DNA of 30,783 nt from Pseudomonadota bacterium (lineage in GTDB: Bacteria > Pseudomonadota > Gammaproteobacteria > Steroidobacterales > Steroidobacteraceae): contig JAJZLX010000589.1 in assembly GCA_021850555.1 (NCBI GenBank), forward strand, positions 1-30,783, written 5' to 3'. A program made the translations under genes and the position numbers. The notes under the pieces are model-generated. The model was given only the letters and a program-made list of their open reading frames with translations, was not told the origin of the DNA and did no database searches. This document shows positions 22,836 to 30,783 of the stretch, piece by piece. How positions within the stretch are numbered: the first letter of the stretch is position 1; each line of letters opens with the position of its first letter.

Positions 22836-23522
22836 TCACCAGCGCACGTTCACGAGCAGTGTCACACAGAGGATAATCCCGGCGGCAAGGAACGCGGCCC
22901 GCCACCAGGGGACGAAGTAAGGGACTTCGCCCGATGGCGCACGTGACTTGAAGCCGTGAATCATCGCCGGTACCAGGCTCTCCTTGCGCCCGAAGCGGTA
23001 AAACCCGATGGCGGTCAGGTGCACTGCAATCACCAGCAGCAGCAGATCGAAATTGGCGGCATGCAGATGAGTGAACCGTCGTCCGGTCTCGAACGAGACC
23101 CACTTGGCAAGAGGTCCTGAGAACACCCCGTCGACACTCACGGAGAACAAGCCGAAGAGGGTTTGCAGCAGCAGCAGACCGAGCATGACGAGAATGCTCA
23201 ATGCGCCGAGCGGGTTGTGACCGAGCGGGGCCGGCGAATCGTCTGCGCCACGCCCGAGGAGCTTGCGCACATAGCGAAGGGTGGCGGCCGGTCCGCGAAC
23301 GAAGCTGGCGAACCTCGCCGTCTGTCCGCCGCAGAACCCCCACGCCAGCCGAAACAGCACCGCGCCGAGCACGCCGTATCCGGCGAGGAGGTGCCACTCC
23401 ATGTGATCGGTCTCGGCGGTCCACCAGCACACCCCGAACAGGATGACGATGGTCCAATGCGAGAGGCGGGTCGGAAGATCCCAGACCCGAACCCTCTCAG
23501 TCGTCGCGCCTTTTGCGGTCAC
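22836..23522 (-). CDS. Cytochrome b561-like membrane protein
   Basis: A 228-residue diheme b-type cytochrome with four main transmembrane helices. It opens VRVWDLPTRLSHWTIVILFG with the first heme His, then HMEWHLLAGYGVLGAVLFRLAWG, HNPLGALSILVMLGLLLLQ, and FTHLHAANFDLLLLVIAVHL with late His ligands. The family (Ni/Fe-hydrogenase cytochrome b / b561) shuttles electrons from quinol to a partner. Here the partner is the cytochrome c' encoded 6 bp upstream, so electron exchange between them is likely. Confidence 0.85.
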   Translation of the reverse strand: MTAKGATTERVRVWDLPTRLSHWTIVILFGVCWWTAETDHMEWHLLAGYGVLGAVLFRLAWGFCGGQTARFASFVRGPAATLRYVRKLLGRGADDSPAPLGHNPLGALSILVMLGLLLLQTLFGLFSVSVDGVFSGPLAKWVSFETGRRFTHLHAANFDLLLLVIAVHLTAIGFYRFGRKESLVPAMIHGFKSRAPSGEVPYFVPWWRAAFLAAGIILCVTLLVNVRW

Positions 23523-23528
23523 GGCGGA

Positions 23529-24020
23529 TCACCACCAGCTGCCGCGCGCCCGGAAGCGACGGTGACAGCTGTCGCAAGCCTGGCCAAGCCCTCTGGTACG
23601 CAGCCTGAGCGCGCTCAGGTCGTGTCCGTCGGCGGCCTGCCCCAGGTACCGCGCGCGATCCAGAAGTGTCCGGGCGGCCAGCGCGAACGCCTTCGGATTC
23701 GCCCAGATGGCCGCCCGAGCCCTGGTTTTCACTCCGTGGCCTTTCCCGCTGCCTGGGGGAAACCAGCTGGGCAGCGCCGAGGCGAGACGCTCGATCCGAT
23801 TCGCGTCGTTCGCCACGATGCGCCAATTCGGATGTGAGCGCCCGACCTGATCCCTGAGAGACTTGGCGATCCTGCCGAGCATCCGGAAGTGATTCTGGCG
23901 CGCATGGATGATTTGGGGAAGCCCGGTGGCCCCGGCGGTGCATGCCGCGCCGATGAGCAACACGGAACTGATCAGCAACATTCGGCGGCGGATACCGCGC
24001 CCGATTGAAATTGGACTCAT
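23529..24020 (-). CDS. Cytochrome c', 163 aa
   Basis: A periplasmic four-helix class II c-type cytochrome. The N-terminal signal peptide is RRRMLLISSVLLIGAACTAG. The heme motif CDSCH (Cys149, Cys152, His153) lies near the C-terminus, as always in cytochrome c', followed by RRFRARG. The ATG at 24020 follows AGGA closely; the upstream ATG at 24062 is an alternative that would misplace the signal peptide. Cytochromes c' bind NO and CO and may protect against nitrosative stress. With the b561-like protein it forms a redox pair. Confidence 0.85.
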   Translation of the reverse strand: MSPISIGRGIRRRMLLISSVLLIGAACTAGATGLPQIIHARQNHFRMLGRIAKSLRDQVGRSHPNWRIVANDANRIERLASALPSWFPPGSGKGHGVKTRARAAIWANPKAFALAARTLLDRARYLGQAADGHDLSALRLRTRGLGQACDSCHRRFRARGSWW

Positions 24021-24905
24021 GTTCCTCGACTTTCGATCTATAGGTGACGACAAAGCACTCATCCCGGCACAAAGGGACGGGAGGTCTGGTACGAGACGGG
24101 ATCACGCCGCCCACTCCCTGCGGCGGATTCGGCGAGCGCGGGACGAGGCAGGACCTTCGCCGTCCGGCGGGCGCGTTGCACGGTGTGAAGAACCACTCTT
24201 CGATTGATCCGCAAAGGACAAGTTCAAAATCGGATAGCGTACCGGGGATTTATGACAGTTTTGGGTCATCATCGGGGGTGCGTCCCCTGACCGGTACCGG
24301 CCGCGGCAGCCTGGCTGCAGGGGGTCCTCTTGCGCGGTCCGCGGGGAGCATCGGCTGCGACGGGCGCGCCTGGTGCCGTGCTCCACAGCCCTGAGGCCGG
24401 CCGCGAGGTGTTCACGAGGCGGAACAGTTGCATGGAACGGCCGATGCCGCGACGCGAGGAGCTTGCGTGTCTCGCTCACCGTGGTGAGCATGCCTTTCCG
24501 CATGGTTCCACGGGCGCCACACGGCTGAGAAGTCCGGTCCCACCTGGAAGTCAAGGCTCGCATGCGCAGGTTCACTTCGATGCAGCCCGGCTGTCGGCGC
24601 CTCTTGGCGGCCGAGGCGCGCGTGCGCCATCGACGCTCACCGGGGAGCAGGGGAGGAATCCGCCCTCATGACGGGCGCCGGCGCGAGCGACCGCCCCGGG
24701 ACGGGAAAGGCCGACGGGGGTCGCTCCTTGAACTCACCGGGCAGCGCCGCTCAAGCGCGCGAGCTGCTCATTCTGAAGCATGTCCCCAGGGGTGCCGCCC
24801 CCTCGGTATGCCTCGCTTGCCCGCTGCGCACATCTTTTTCTTCACCCGGTTCACTCTGTTGATGGTGACACGCTGTAGAGCCTGATAACTCAACGAGGGG
24901 AGTCC
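24021..24905. other. Long gene-poor stretch between cytochrome c' and membrane protein
   Basis: About 885 bp with no convincing gene. The overlapping frames on both strands are rich in Arg, Gly and Pro and look like shadows of high-GC DNA. It should contain two promoters facing outward. I see no repeat, RNA gene or transposon end to name. Confidence 0.4.
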
Positions 24906-25508
24906 ATGATGAGTGCTCAGTTAGTGCAATTTCCGGCATCGATCTTCGTGCCGCTCGGTCTGGCCTTCTTCGGCCTGGGTACCGGCTATCTCATCTTCGG
25001 TCCGCAGGAGCTTTTCAACTACCCCGCGCGCGACGCCAGCGTCGATCTCGCCAACGGCGTGTGGGGGTTCTGGATGCCGGGATTCTGCCAGTTCGTGAAC
25101 GGCATGCTCTTGCTCATCGGCTTGAGCTGGTTTCCGGTGTTCAGGGGCTCTCCGCTCTACGCCGCCGGCATCATCACCTCGGTGTTCGGCATTCACTGGT
25201 TCGCGATGGGCTACATTCGCATGCGGGGCGGCGATCCGCGCCCGGGCGGGTTCATGGCCATCGCGTTCTTCCTGGTCTCGCTGCTCGGATTCATCGTGTT
25301 TCTGCGCGCGGGCGACTGGCCGGTGTGGCTGCTGTTCATCGGCCTGATGGCGATCTACGTGGCGGACTTCTTCGTGAGCTTCGGTTGGGGATTGCCGGCA
25401 AGTCTGCGGGCGATGGGCTTCCTGCACACCCTCACCGGACTCTGGTTGATGTACCTCACATTCGCGATCGTGCTCAACCTCGCCAGCGGGACGCACCTTC
25501 CGCTTTGA
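24906..25508 (+). CDS. Six-helix membrane protein, family not recognised
   Basis: A 200-residue protein made almost wholly of hydrophobic helices: FVPLGLAFFGLGTGYLIFG, GFWMPGFCQFVNGMLLLIGL, YAAGIITSVFGIHWFAMGY, FMAIAFFLVSLLGFIVFLR, VWLLFIGLMAIYVADFFVSF and LTGLWLMYLTFAIVLNL. The conserved-looking residues (GFWMPGF, HWFAMGY) suggest a specific transporter or channel, and AmiS/UreI-like pores are one possibility, but I cannot confirm it. GGGGAG precedes the first ATG by three or four bases, which favours the second ATG at 24909. It is followed by a terminator hairpin. Confidence 0.65.
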   Translation: MMSAQLVQFPASIFVPLGLAFFGLGTGYLIFGPQELFNYPARDASVDLANGVWGFWMPGFCQFVNGMLLLIGLSWFPVFRGSPLYAAGIITSVFGIHWFAMGYIRMRGGDPRPGGFMAIAFFLVSLLGFIVFLRAGDWPVWLLFIGLMAIYVADFFVSFGWGLPASLRAMGFLHTLTGLWLMYLTFAIVLNLASGTHLPL

Positions 25509-25517
25509 GGCCCTCGG

Positions 25518-25548
25518 GCGGCGCTGCGGGCTCAGCCCGCAGCGCCGC
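25518..25548 (+). terminator. Strong hairpin after the membrane protein
   Basis: GGCGGCGCTGCGGGC-type 14-bp stem (25518-25531 paired with 25535-25548) with a 3-nt loop, 10 bp past the stop codon. The tract after it (GCCTGCTTCTCG) is only weakly U-rich. Confidence 0.6.
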
Positions 25549-25824
25549 GCCTGCTTCTCGTTCGCGCCGGCAGTGCTCCTCATTCTCATCCCGCGCCCTG
25601 TTTGCGCGGGGTCGCGTGGCGGGGCGTGCGATGAAGAAGGGCGGGAGATCTGCGCCTCGCTGCGGGCCCGGCGGAATCTGCGCCTTCAGGGAAGCATCGC
25701 CTCGGCCGCCCGCCGAGCTGCATCCGGCTAGGTACTCGCCGCGACTTCGTGTGGCAACTGCGGATCGTTCGAGCGCCAGCCTTGGATGATTCTCGGGCCT
25801 GCGCGCGGCGGCGGGATGCGATGA

Positions 25825-26814
25825 ATGACTCGAGCGAGAATGGTTGCAGCAGCGATCCTCGGCCTCGCCGTCATCGTCTCCTCGGGCGTGGGTGTATGGA
25901 TTTACCGCCGACTGCATCCTTCTCAGGCCGCGAGGTTCCTGCGCGTCTCGGGCAACATCGAGGCGCACGAGAGCCTCCTCAGCTTCAATGTGGTTCAGTC
26001 CCGCATCGTCGATCTGCCCTTTGACGAGGGAAAATGGGTCAAGCGCGGCACCCTGATCGCTCGGGTCGATGACTCCGATTACCGCCAGCAAGTGAGCATC
26101 GCGCGGGCGGCGGTCGCCGTTCGCCGGCGCAGCCTCTCCGTCGCGGAGCGCAACGTCGAAGCGGCGCGACGGGTGGTGAGCAGCGACCGGGCCGATCTCG
26201 CCTATCGAACCGTCAACTACCGGCGCCTGCAGCGGCTCGTGCCGAAAGGCGCCGCGTCGCGAGACTCCCGGGACCTCGCGCGCACCGCTTTGCAGCAGAC
26301 CCTCGCCGCCCTCGAGCGCGATGAGGCTCTGCTCTCCGTGGCGCAGCGCAATGTGGCGCTCGCCGAGGCGAACGTGCGTGATGCACAGGCCGCATTGAAG
26401 TTGTCCCGGATCGTCGAGGGCTTCACCACGCTGCGCGCCCCGTTCAACGGCGTCATCATGGTCCGGGAGGCGGAGCTCGGCGAGGTGGTCGGTCCCGGGA
26501 CGCCGATCGTGACCCTCGGGGACCTGAGCCACGTGTGGATGCGGGCCTACGTCAACGAGCCGGACCTCGGGCGAGTGCACCTCGGAGAGGAGGCCCTCGT
26601 CACGACGGACAACCGTCCGGGTGAGCACTTTCGCGGGCGCGTGTCGTTCATTGCCGAGAACGCCGAGTTCACGCCGAAAACCGTCGAGACGTACGCACAG
26701 CGGGTGACGCTCGTGTACCGCATCCGGATCGATATCAACAATCGCAGCCATGAGCTCGTGCCCGGCATGCCCGTCGATGCCGAGATCAGGCTCGCTCCCG
26801 CGCCGCCCCCATGA
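25825..26814 (+). CDS. Membrane fusion protein, HlyD/YbhG family
   Basis: A 329-residue periplasmic adaptor, anchored by an N-terminal helix (MVAAAILGLAVIVSSGVGVW). A lipoyl/biotinyl half (SGNIEAHESLLSFNV, then LPFDEGKWVKRGTLIARVDD) is followed by a long alpha-hairpin (residues about 90-190, rich in A, R and L), and the second half reads LRAPFNGVIMVREAELGEVV. A beta-barrel with VWMRAYVNEPDL follows. It links the inner-membrane ABC exporter to an outer-membrane channel, as YbhG does. Its stop overlaps the first ATPase start (ATGA). Confidence 0.87.
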   Translation: MTRARMVAAAILGLAVIVSSGVGVWIYRRLHPSQAARFLRVSGNIEAHESLLSFNVVQSRIVDLPFDEGKWVKRGTLIARVDDSDYRQQVSIARAAVAVRRRSLSVAERNVEAARRVVSSDRADLAYRTVNYRRLQRLVPKGAASRDSRDLARTALQQTLAALERDEALLSVAQRNVALAEANVRDAQAALKLSRIVEGFTTLRAPFNGVIMVREAELGEVVGPGTPIVTLGDLSHVWMRAYVNEPDLGRVHLGEEALVTTDNRPGEHFRGRVSFIAENAEFTPKTVETYAQRVTLVYRIRIDINNRSHELVPGMPVDAEIRLAPAPPP

Positions 26815-27776
26815 GCGAGTCTGGCGCACAGCCCTCGATCAGCGTCGAGGCGCTCACGAAGCGGTTTGGCGCCGTAACGGCAATCGATAACGTCACGTTC
26901 GCAGTCGACCCCGGGGAGCTCTTCGGGCTGATCGGCCCGGACGGGGCGGGCAAGACCACGGTGCTGCGCATTCTCGCGGGTGTCATGGCTGCGGATTCAG
27001 GCAGCGTGCGAGTCGAGGGCGTCGATGTCGTGGCGCATCCGGAGGACGTGCGCGAGCGCATCAGCTACATGCCCCAGCGGTTCGGCCTGTACGAAGATCT
27101 CACGGTCGATGAGAACATCCGGTTCTTTGCGGACGTTTTCGAGGTTCCCCGGCGGGTTCGGGAAGAGCGTGCCGCAAGGCTCCTCGCCGCCTCGGGGATG
27201 CAGCGCTTTCGCAAACACCTTGCCGGTCAGCTCTCCGGGGGCATGAAGCAGAAGCTCGGCCTCACCTGCGCGCTGGTGCACGCCCCGAAAGTCGTGCTGC
27301 TCGATGAGCCGACCACCGGAGTCGATCCGGTCTCGCGACGTGAATTCTGGCAAATTCTCTACGGATTGCGCGCCGAGGGCGCGGCGATCGTCATCTCGAC
27401 CGCCTACCTCGATGAGGCGGACCGCTGTGACCGGCTCGCGCTGATGCACAACGGCGGCCTGCCCTACTGCGAGGCGCCCGATGCGCTGCGGGCACGCATG
27501 CCCGGGACGATGGTTGAGATTGCGACCCCGGACGCCCGGGCCGCCCGCGACGCCCTTGCCTCCGTGCCCGGCGTGCGCAGCGTGTTGATGGTGGGCGACG
27601 GTGTTCACGTGCATGTGGACGATGCTCGCAAGGCGATTCCCGATCTCGAGAGTGCGCTGGCGCAGAAGGGCGTCGAGCACACGAGTGCTCGCGAGATCGT
27701 CGCGAGCATCGAGGATTTGTTCGTGGCGCTTCTCGGCTATGCGCCGGCCGATGAGCGCAAGGCCGGCGCCTCATGA
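26811..27776 (+). CDS. ABC exporter ATPase, first of two (YbhF N-half-like)
   Basis: A 321-residue ABC ATPase. Walker A is GPDGAGKTT, the Q-loop region YMPQRFGLYEDLTVDENI, the signature LSGGMKQKL, Walker B VVLLDEPTTGVDP and the switch-region IVISTAYLDEAD (Ala replaces the usual His of the H-loop). In E. coli YbhF two such domains are fused; here they are separate genes. A C-terminal DUF4162-like tail follows. It overlaps both neighbours by 4 bp. The missing H-loop His suggests a degenerate site, paired with the second ATPase in a heterodimer. Confidence 0.88.
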   Translation: MSESGAQPSISVEALTKRFGAVTAIDNVTFAVDPGELFGLIGPDGAGKTTVLRILAGVMAADSGSVRVEGVDVVAHPEDVRERISYMPQRFGLYEDLTVDENIRFFADVFEVPRRVREERAARLLAASGMQRFRKHLAGQLSGGMKQKLGLTCALVHAPKVVLLDEPTTGVDPVSRREFWQILYGLRAEGAAIVISTAYLDEADRCDRLALMHNGGLPYCEAPDALRARMPGTMVEIATPDARAARDALASVPGVRSVLMVGDGVHVHVDDARKAIPDLESALAQKGVEHTSAREIVASIEDLFVALLGYAPADERKAGAS

Positions 27777-28741
27777 GCGAGCAGCCGCCGATGATCCGCG
27801 TGGAGGGATTGCGCAAGCAGTTCGGGGATTTCATCGCCGTGGCCGGCATCAGCTTCGAGGTGGCCGCAGGAGAGATTCTCGGCTTCCTCGGTCCGAACGG
27901 CGCCGGCAAGTCCACTACCATCCGCATGCTGTGCGGGTTGCTGAAGCCGACGGGCGGGAGCATCACGATCGACGGGGTCGATGTCGCCGCAGAGCCCGAT
28001 GCGCTGCGCAAGCACATCGGCTACATGTCCCAGAAGTTCTCCCTGTATCAGGATCTCACTGTCCGGGAGAACCTGCGCTTCTACGGCGGAGTCTACGGGC
28101 TGCGCGGTGCGGCCCTGGCGGACCGCATCGGCTATGCGCTTGCGATGTCGGGGCTGACGGCGCACCCGGAAACCCTGGTGAGCGAGCTCGCCGGCGGTTG
28201 GAAGCAGCGGCTGGCGCTCGGTTGCGCCATTCTGCACCGCCCCCGCATCCTTTTCCTCGATGAGCCGACCTCCGGCGTCGACCCGCTCTCGAGGCGGCGG
28301 TTCTGGGATCTCATCCACGACCTTTCCGCCGAGGGCGTCACGATACTCGTCTCCACGCACCACATGGATGAGGCCCAGTACTGCAACCGCATCGCGCTTA
28401 TCGACCGTGGAAGCATCGTGGCGCTCGATACTCCCGGCCAGCTGAAGATGAGATCGCTCGGCGGGGAGCTGGTGCGCATCGAGTGCGCATCGCCCGACCG
28501 GGCGATGAGGGCGCTCGAGAGGCTGGCGCAGGTGCGGGACGTCGCAATCTTCGGCAACAGCCTGCACGCCCTCGTGGACGACGCCGCGGGCGCGGCCGCA
28601 GCGATTCTCGAGCTTCTGCGCACGCAGGGGATCGCGCCGGCGCGGGTGACCCCGATCGACGCCACGCTCGAGGACGTGTTCGTGCGCCTGGTCAGCGCCA
28701 ATCATGCGCCCGCGGGGTCGGGGTCAGGGGCGGGCGCATGA
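27773..28741 (+). CDS. ABC exporter ATPase, second of two (YbhF C-half-like)
   Basis: A 322-residue ABC ATPase. Walker A is GPNGAGKSTT, the Q-loop YMSQKFSLYQDLTVRENL, the signature reads LAGGWKQRL instead of LSGGQ, Walker B ILFLDEPTSGVDP and the switch ILVSTHHMDEAQ with the H-loop His intact. The C-terminal tail (EDVFVRLVS) is typical of drug and lipid exporters. With the first ATPase it forms an asymmetric pair in which one consensus site may lack activity. ATGA overlaps join it to its neighbours. Confidence 0.88.
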   Translation: MSEQPPMIRVEGLRKQFGDFIAVAGISFEVAAGEILGFLGPNGAGKSTTIRMLCGLLKPTGGSITIDGVDVAAEPDALRKHIGYMSQKFSLYQDLTVRENLRFYGGVYGLRGAALADRIGYALAMSGLTAHPETLVSELAGGWKQRLALGCAILHRPRILFLDEPTSGVDPLSRRRFWDLIHDLSAEGVTILVSTHHMDEAQYCNRIALIDRGSIVALDTPGQLKMRSLGGELVRIECASPDRAMRALERLAQVRDVAIFGNSLHALVDDAAGAAAAILELLRTQGIAPARVTPIDATLEDVFVRLVSANHAPAGSGSGAGA

Positions 28742-29871
28742 GGATTCGTCGTGTGAGCGCGATTGCGCTCAAGGAGCTGCTGCAGGTCTGGCGCGATCCG
28801 CGCAGCCTGATGCTCGCTTTGCTGATGCCCGTGATGCAGATGCTGCTGCTCGGCTACGGCGTGAACCTCGACATCTCCCACGTGCCCACCTGCACGTATG
28901 ACGAGGAGGGCAGCCAGCTCAGCCGGGCGCTGATCGCGCGGTTTCAGGCCTCGCGATACTTTGACCTCGTCGCCGGCCTCGACAGCCAGCGGCAGATCCG
29001 CCACGCCATGGACGGGGGCCTGTGCAAGCTCGCCATCGTGATCCCGGTGGATTTCTCCAGGGAGATCGCCGAGTTTCATCACGCCTCCGTCCAGGCGATC
29101 GTCGATGCGACGGATGACAACACGGCGACGATCGCCACCGCCTATGCGAGCGCCGTGGTGCAGGGCTTCTCGAATGAGGTGCAGCTGAAGTACGACGCGC
29201 TGCGGGGCGGCACGGTCGTTGCGCAACCCCTCGCCGTGCAGTCGCGCGTCTGGTTCAACGAGGATCTCGACAGCCGGGATTTCATCATCCCCGGGGTCGT
29301 GGCGCTGGTGCTCGCGCTCGTCGGGGCGCAGCTCACCTCGCTCACGATCGCGCGCGAGTGGGAGCGGGGTACCATGGAGCTGCTGCTGTCCACTCCGGTG
29401 ACGCCACTCGAGATGATGATCGGCAAGCTCCTGCCTTACTTCGTCATCGGGCTCGTTGACGCCGGAATCTGCCTCGCATTCGCCTTGCTGCTGTTTCACG
29501 TGCCGTTCCGCGGAGCGTTCGCCACGCTGTTCCTGACGACCTCTCTGTTCCTGGTGGTCGTGCTCAACATCGGCTATCTCCTGTCGGTTCTCATCCGCAA
29601 TCAGCTCGGAGCCAGCCAGATCGCCATGTTCGTCACCATCATGCCGATCTCGCTGCTCTCAGGCTACACGTTTCCGATCGATCAGATGCCCGCGGCCATC
29701 CGCGCCGTCACCTACGTCATTTATGCACGCTACTTCGTGACCATTCTGAAGGCGGTATTCCTCAAAGGCAGCGGCATCGGCGCCTTGTGGGGTCCGATCT
29801 CAGCTCTCATCCTCTACGACATCCTGGTCGTCTGGATCGCAGGGCGTGCGTTTCGCAAGCGGATCGCGTGA
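28738..29871 (+). CDS. ABC-2 type permease (YbhS-like), 377 aa
   Basis: An inner-membrane exporter subunit. A first helix (PRSLMLALLMPVMQMLLLGY) is followed by a large periplasmic domain (residues about 45-175), then a block of five helices: FIIPGVVALVLALVGAQLTS, VIGLVDAGICLAFALLLF, ATLFLTTSLFLVVVLNIGYL and others. REWERGTMELLLSTPV is the cytoplasmic coupling motif typical of ABC-2 permeases. The ATG at 28738 overlaps the ATPase stop; the longer open frame upstream is the ATPase shadow. Confidence 0.87.
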   Translation: MRIRRVSAIALKELLQVWRDPRSLMLALLMPVMQMLLLGYGVNLDISHVPTCTYDEEGSQLSRALIARFQASRYFDLVAGLDSQRQIRHAMDGGLCKLAIVIPVDFSREIAEFHHASVQAIVDATDDNTATIATAYASAVVQGFSNEVQLKYDALRGGTVVAQPLAVQSRVWFNEDLDSRDFIIPGVVALVLALVGAQLTSLTIAREWERGTMELLLSTPVTPLEMMIGKLLPYFVIGLVDAGICLAFALLLFHVPFRGAFATLFLTTSLFLVVVLNIGYLLSVLIRNQLGASQIAMFVTIMPISLLSGYTFPIDQMPAAIRAVTYVIYARYFVTILKAVFLKGSGIGALWGPISALILYDILVVWIAGRAFRKRIA

Positions 29872-30783
29872 GGGCCATGCTGGGCCGCATCTGGCAGATC
29901 GTCATCAAGGAGCTCATCGAGCTCAGGCGCGACCGCTGGGCCCGCTTCAGGCTCCTCGTGCCCCCGCTCATTCAGGTGCTCATCTTCGGCTACGCGGCGA
30001 CGTTCGAGATCTTCCACGTGTCGACCACCGTGCTCGATCTGTCCCACAGCGAGCAGAGCCGCGCGCTGATCGCGGACTTCGTCGACAGCGGCCGCTTCAA
30101 GGTGGTGCGCATCGCGAGCACGCAGCGCCAGGCACAGGCCTCGATCGACAGCAGCCAGTCGGCGATCGCCATCATCATTCACGCGGGCTTCGCGCAGGCG
30201 CTGCTCAAGGGCGAGGCCGCCCCGGTGCAGATTCTGCTCGATGGCACGAACTCCAACTCCGCCCTGATCGCCCTCGGCTATGCCAACCAGATCATCTCGA
30301 CATTCTCGCGCAGGCAGGCGAGCGAATTTCTGTACCGCACGCAGCCGTCGGCCGTGCCGGCGCAAGTGCGGATCACGCTCGATGATCGCCCCTGGTACAA
30401 CGAAAGCCTCAACAGCCGCTGGTTCTTCGTCCCGGGAGTCATCGCCACACTCACCCTGGTGATCGTGGTGAATTTGACGGCGTTCGCGATCGTGCGCGAG
30501 CGGGAGGTCGGCACGCTCGAGCAGATCCTGGTGACGCCGATCCGGCCCTTTGAGCTCATGGCCGGGAAGATGATTCCGTTTTTCGGGGTCGGGCTCGTGC
30601 TCGTCACGGTGATCACGCTGTTCGGGAGTCTGTGGTTTCAGGTGCCGTTTCGAGGCAATCCGCTCGTTCTGCTGCTCGGGACGTCCCTCTATCTTCTCAG
30701 CACGCTTGCAATAGGCCTGGTGATCTCCACGGTCTGCAAGACCCAGCAGCAGGCCTTCGCCACCAACTTCTTCTTCGTCAATC
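29868..30783 (+). CDS. ABC-2 type permease (YbhR-like), partial
   Basis: The second permease starts at GTG 29868 (overlapping the previous stop as GTGA) or ATG 29877 and runs off the right edge after about 305 residues. It reads IWQIVIKELIELRRDRWARF, LLVPPLIQVLIFGY, a periplasmic domain ending near NESLNSRWFFVPGVIATLT, and REREVGTLEQILVTPIRPFE, the coupling motif. The C-terminal helices are cut by the window edge. With the previous permease it forms the heterodimeric channel of the exporter. Substrate unknown; YbhGFSR relatives export lipophilic cations and drugs. Confidence 0.85.
   Translation, partial: MRAMLGRIWQIVIKELIELRRDRWARFRLLVPPLIQVLIFGYAATFEIFHVSTTVLDLSHSEQSRALIADFVDSGRFKVVRIASTQRQAQASIDSSQSAIAIIIHAGFAQALLKGEAAPVQILLDGTNSNSALIALGYANQIISTFSRRQASEFLYRTQPSAVPAQVRITLDDRPWYNESLNSRWFFVPGVIATLTLVIVVNLTAFAIVREREVGTLEQILVTPIRPFELMAGKMIPFFGVGLVLVTVITLFGSLWFQVPFRGNPLVLLLGTSLYLLSTLAIGLVISTVCKTQQQAFATNFFFVN

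Noticed and set aside
25474..26829. A 451-residue minus-strand frame
   Set aside because: Antisense to the membrane fusion protein; rich in Arg, His and Pro.
27737..28705. A 322-residue minus-strand frame
   Set aside because: Antisense to the second exporter ATPase, which has intact Walker motifs.
1..30783. CRISPR arrays, rRNA genes, phage structural genes
   Set aside because: No regularly spaced repeats, rRNA-like sequence or phage structural proteins were seen.

Overview
The window is high-GC proteobacterial DNA. Lipoprotein signal peptides, cytochrome c', Dps, a ZnuABC-type transporter and a YbhGFSR-type exporter all point to a Gram-negative, most likely a gammaproteobacterium; the species cannot be told from the sequence. 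It reads as a mosaic of chromosomal operons, transposon debris and the end of an integrative element.

Layout. (1) 1-3114: accessory DNA with a partial hypothetical gene, a 575-residue lipoprotein, a small basic protein and a VirB1/TrbN-like lytic transglycosylase. It ends in a 49-nt fragment matching the 3' half of tRNA-Cys, which looks like the far attachment site of an integrative element. (2) 3152-7172, minus strand: a compact five-gene run of 1-Cys-like peroxiredoxin, SQR-like flavoprotein, DUF2202 ferritin-like protein, class I/II aminotransferase and a frameshifted methyltransferase. (3) 7484-16390: mobile-element territory. A truncated lipoprotein pseudogene stops exactly at a 32-bp IS66-type terminal repeat (7837), and an inverted copy lies at 15287-15318. 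Between the two are a full-length group II intron with its maturase, a methyltransferase, a newly read 51-residue gene, a zinc/manganese-type ABC transporter, Dps, a DUF1269 protein and a small partner protein. Remnants of IS66 and IS256 transposases follow. (4) 16497-18330, minus strand: a cobalamin riboswitch with a 19-bp intrinsic terminator controls a 50-residue peptide gene (CbpA-like) translationally coupled to a radical SAM/SPASM maturase (CbpB-like). This is a B12-gated RiPP locus with no known product and is the most interesting system here. (5) 18555-22569: a decayed DUF4382 lipoprotein gene, an AT-richer lipoprotein of unknown function, an ArsR regulator coupled to an AHSA1-type SRPBCC protein, and a small ABM-like protein. 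(6) 22836-24020, minus strand: a cytochrome b561-like membrane protein and a cytochrome c'. (7) 24906 to the right edge: a six-helix membrane protein of unknown family, then a membrane fusion protein, two ABC ATPases and two ABC-2 permeases whose genes mostly overlap by 4 bp. The last permease runs off the window.

How the genes work together. Metal and redox handling recurs: a ferritin-like diiron protein, Dps, a metal ABC transporter, peroxiredoxin, cytochrome c'/b561 and a cobalamin sensor. Several 4-bp stop/start overlaps (ATGA or GTGA) mark true operons. I saw no CRISPR array, rRNA or complete tRNA.
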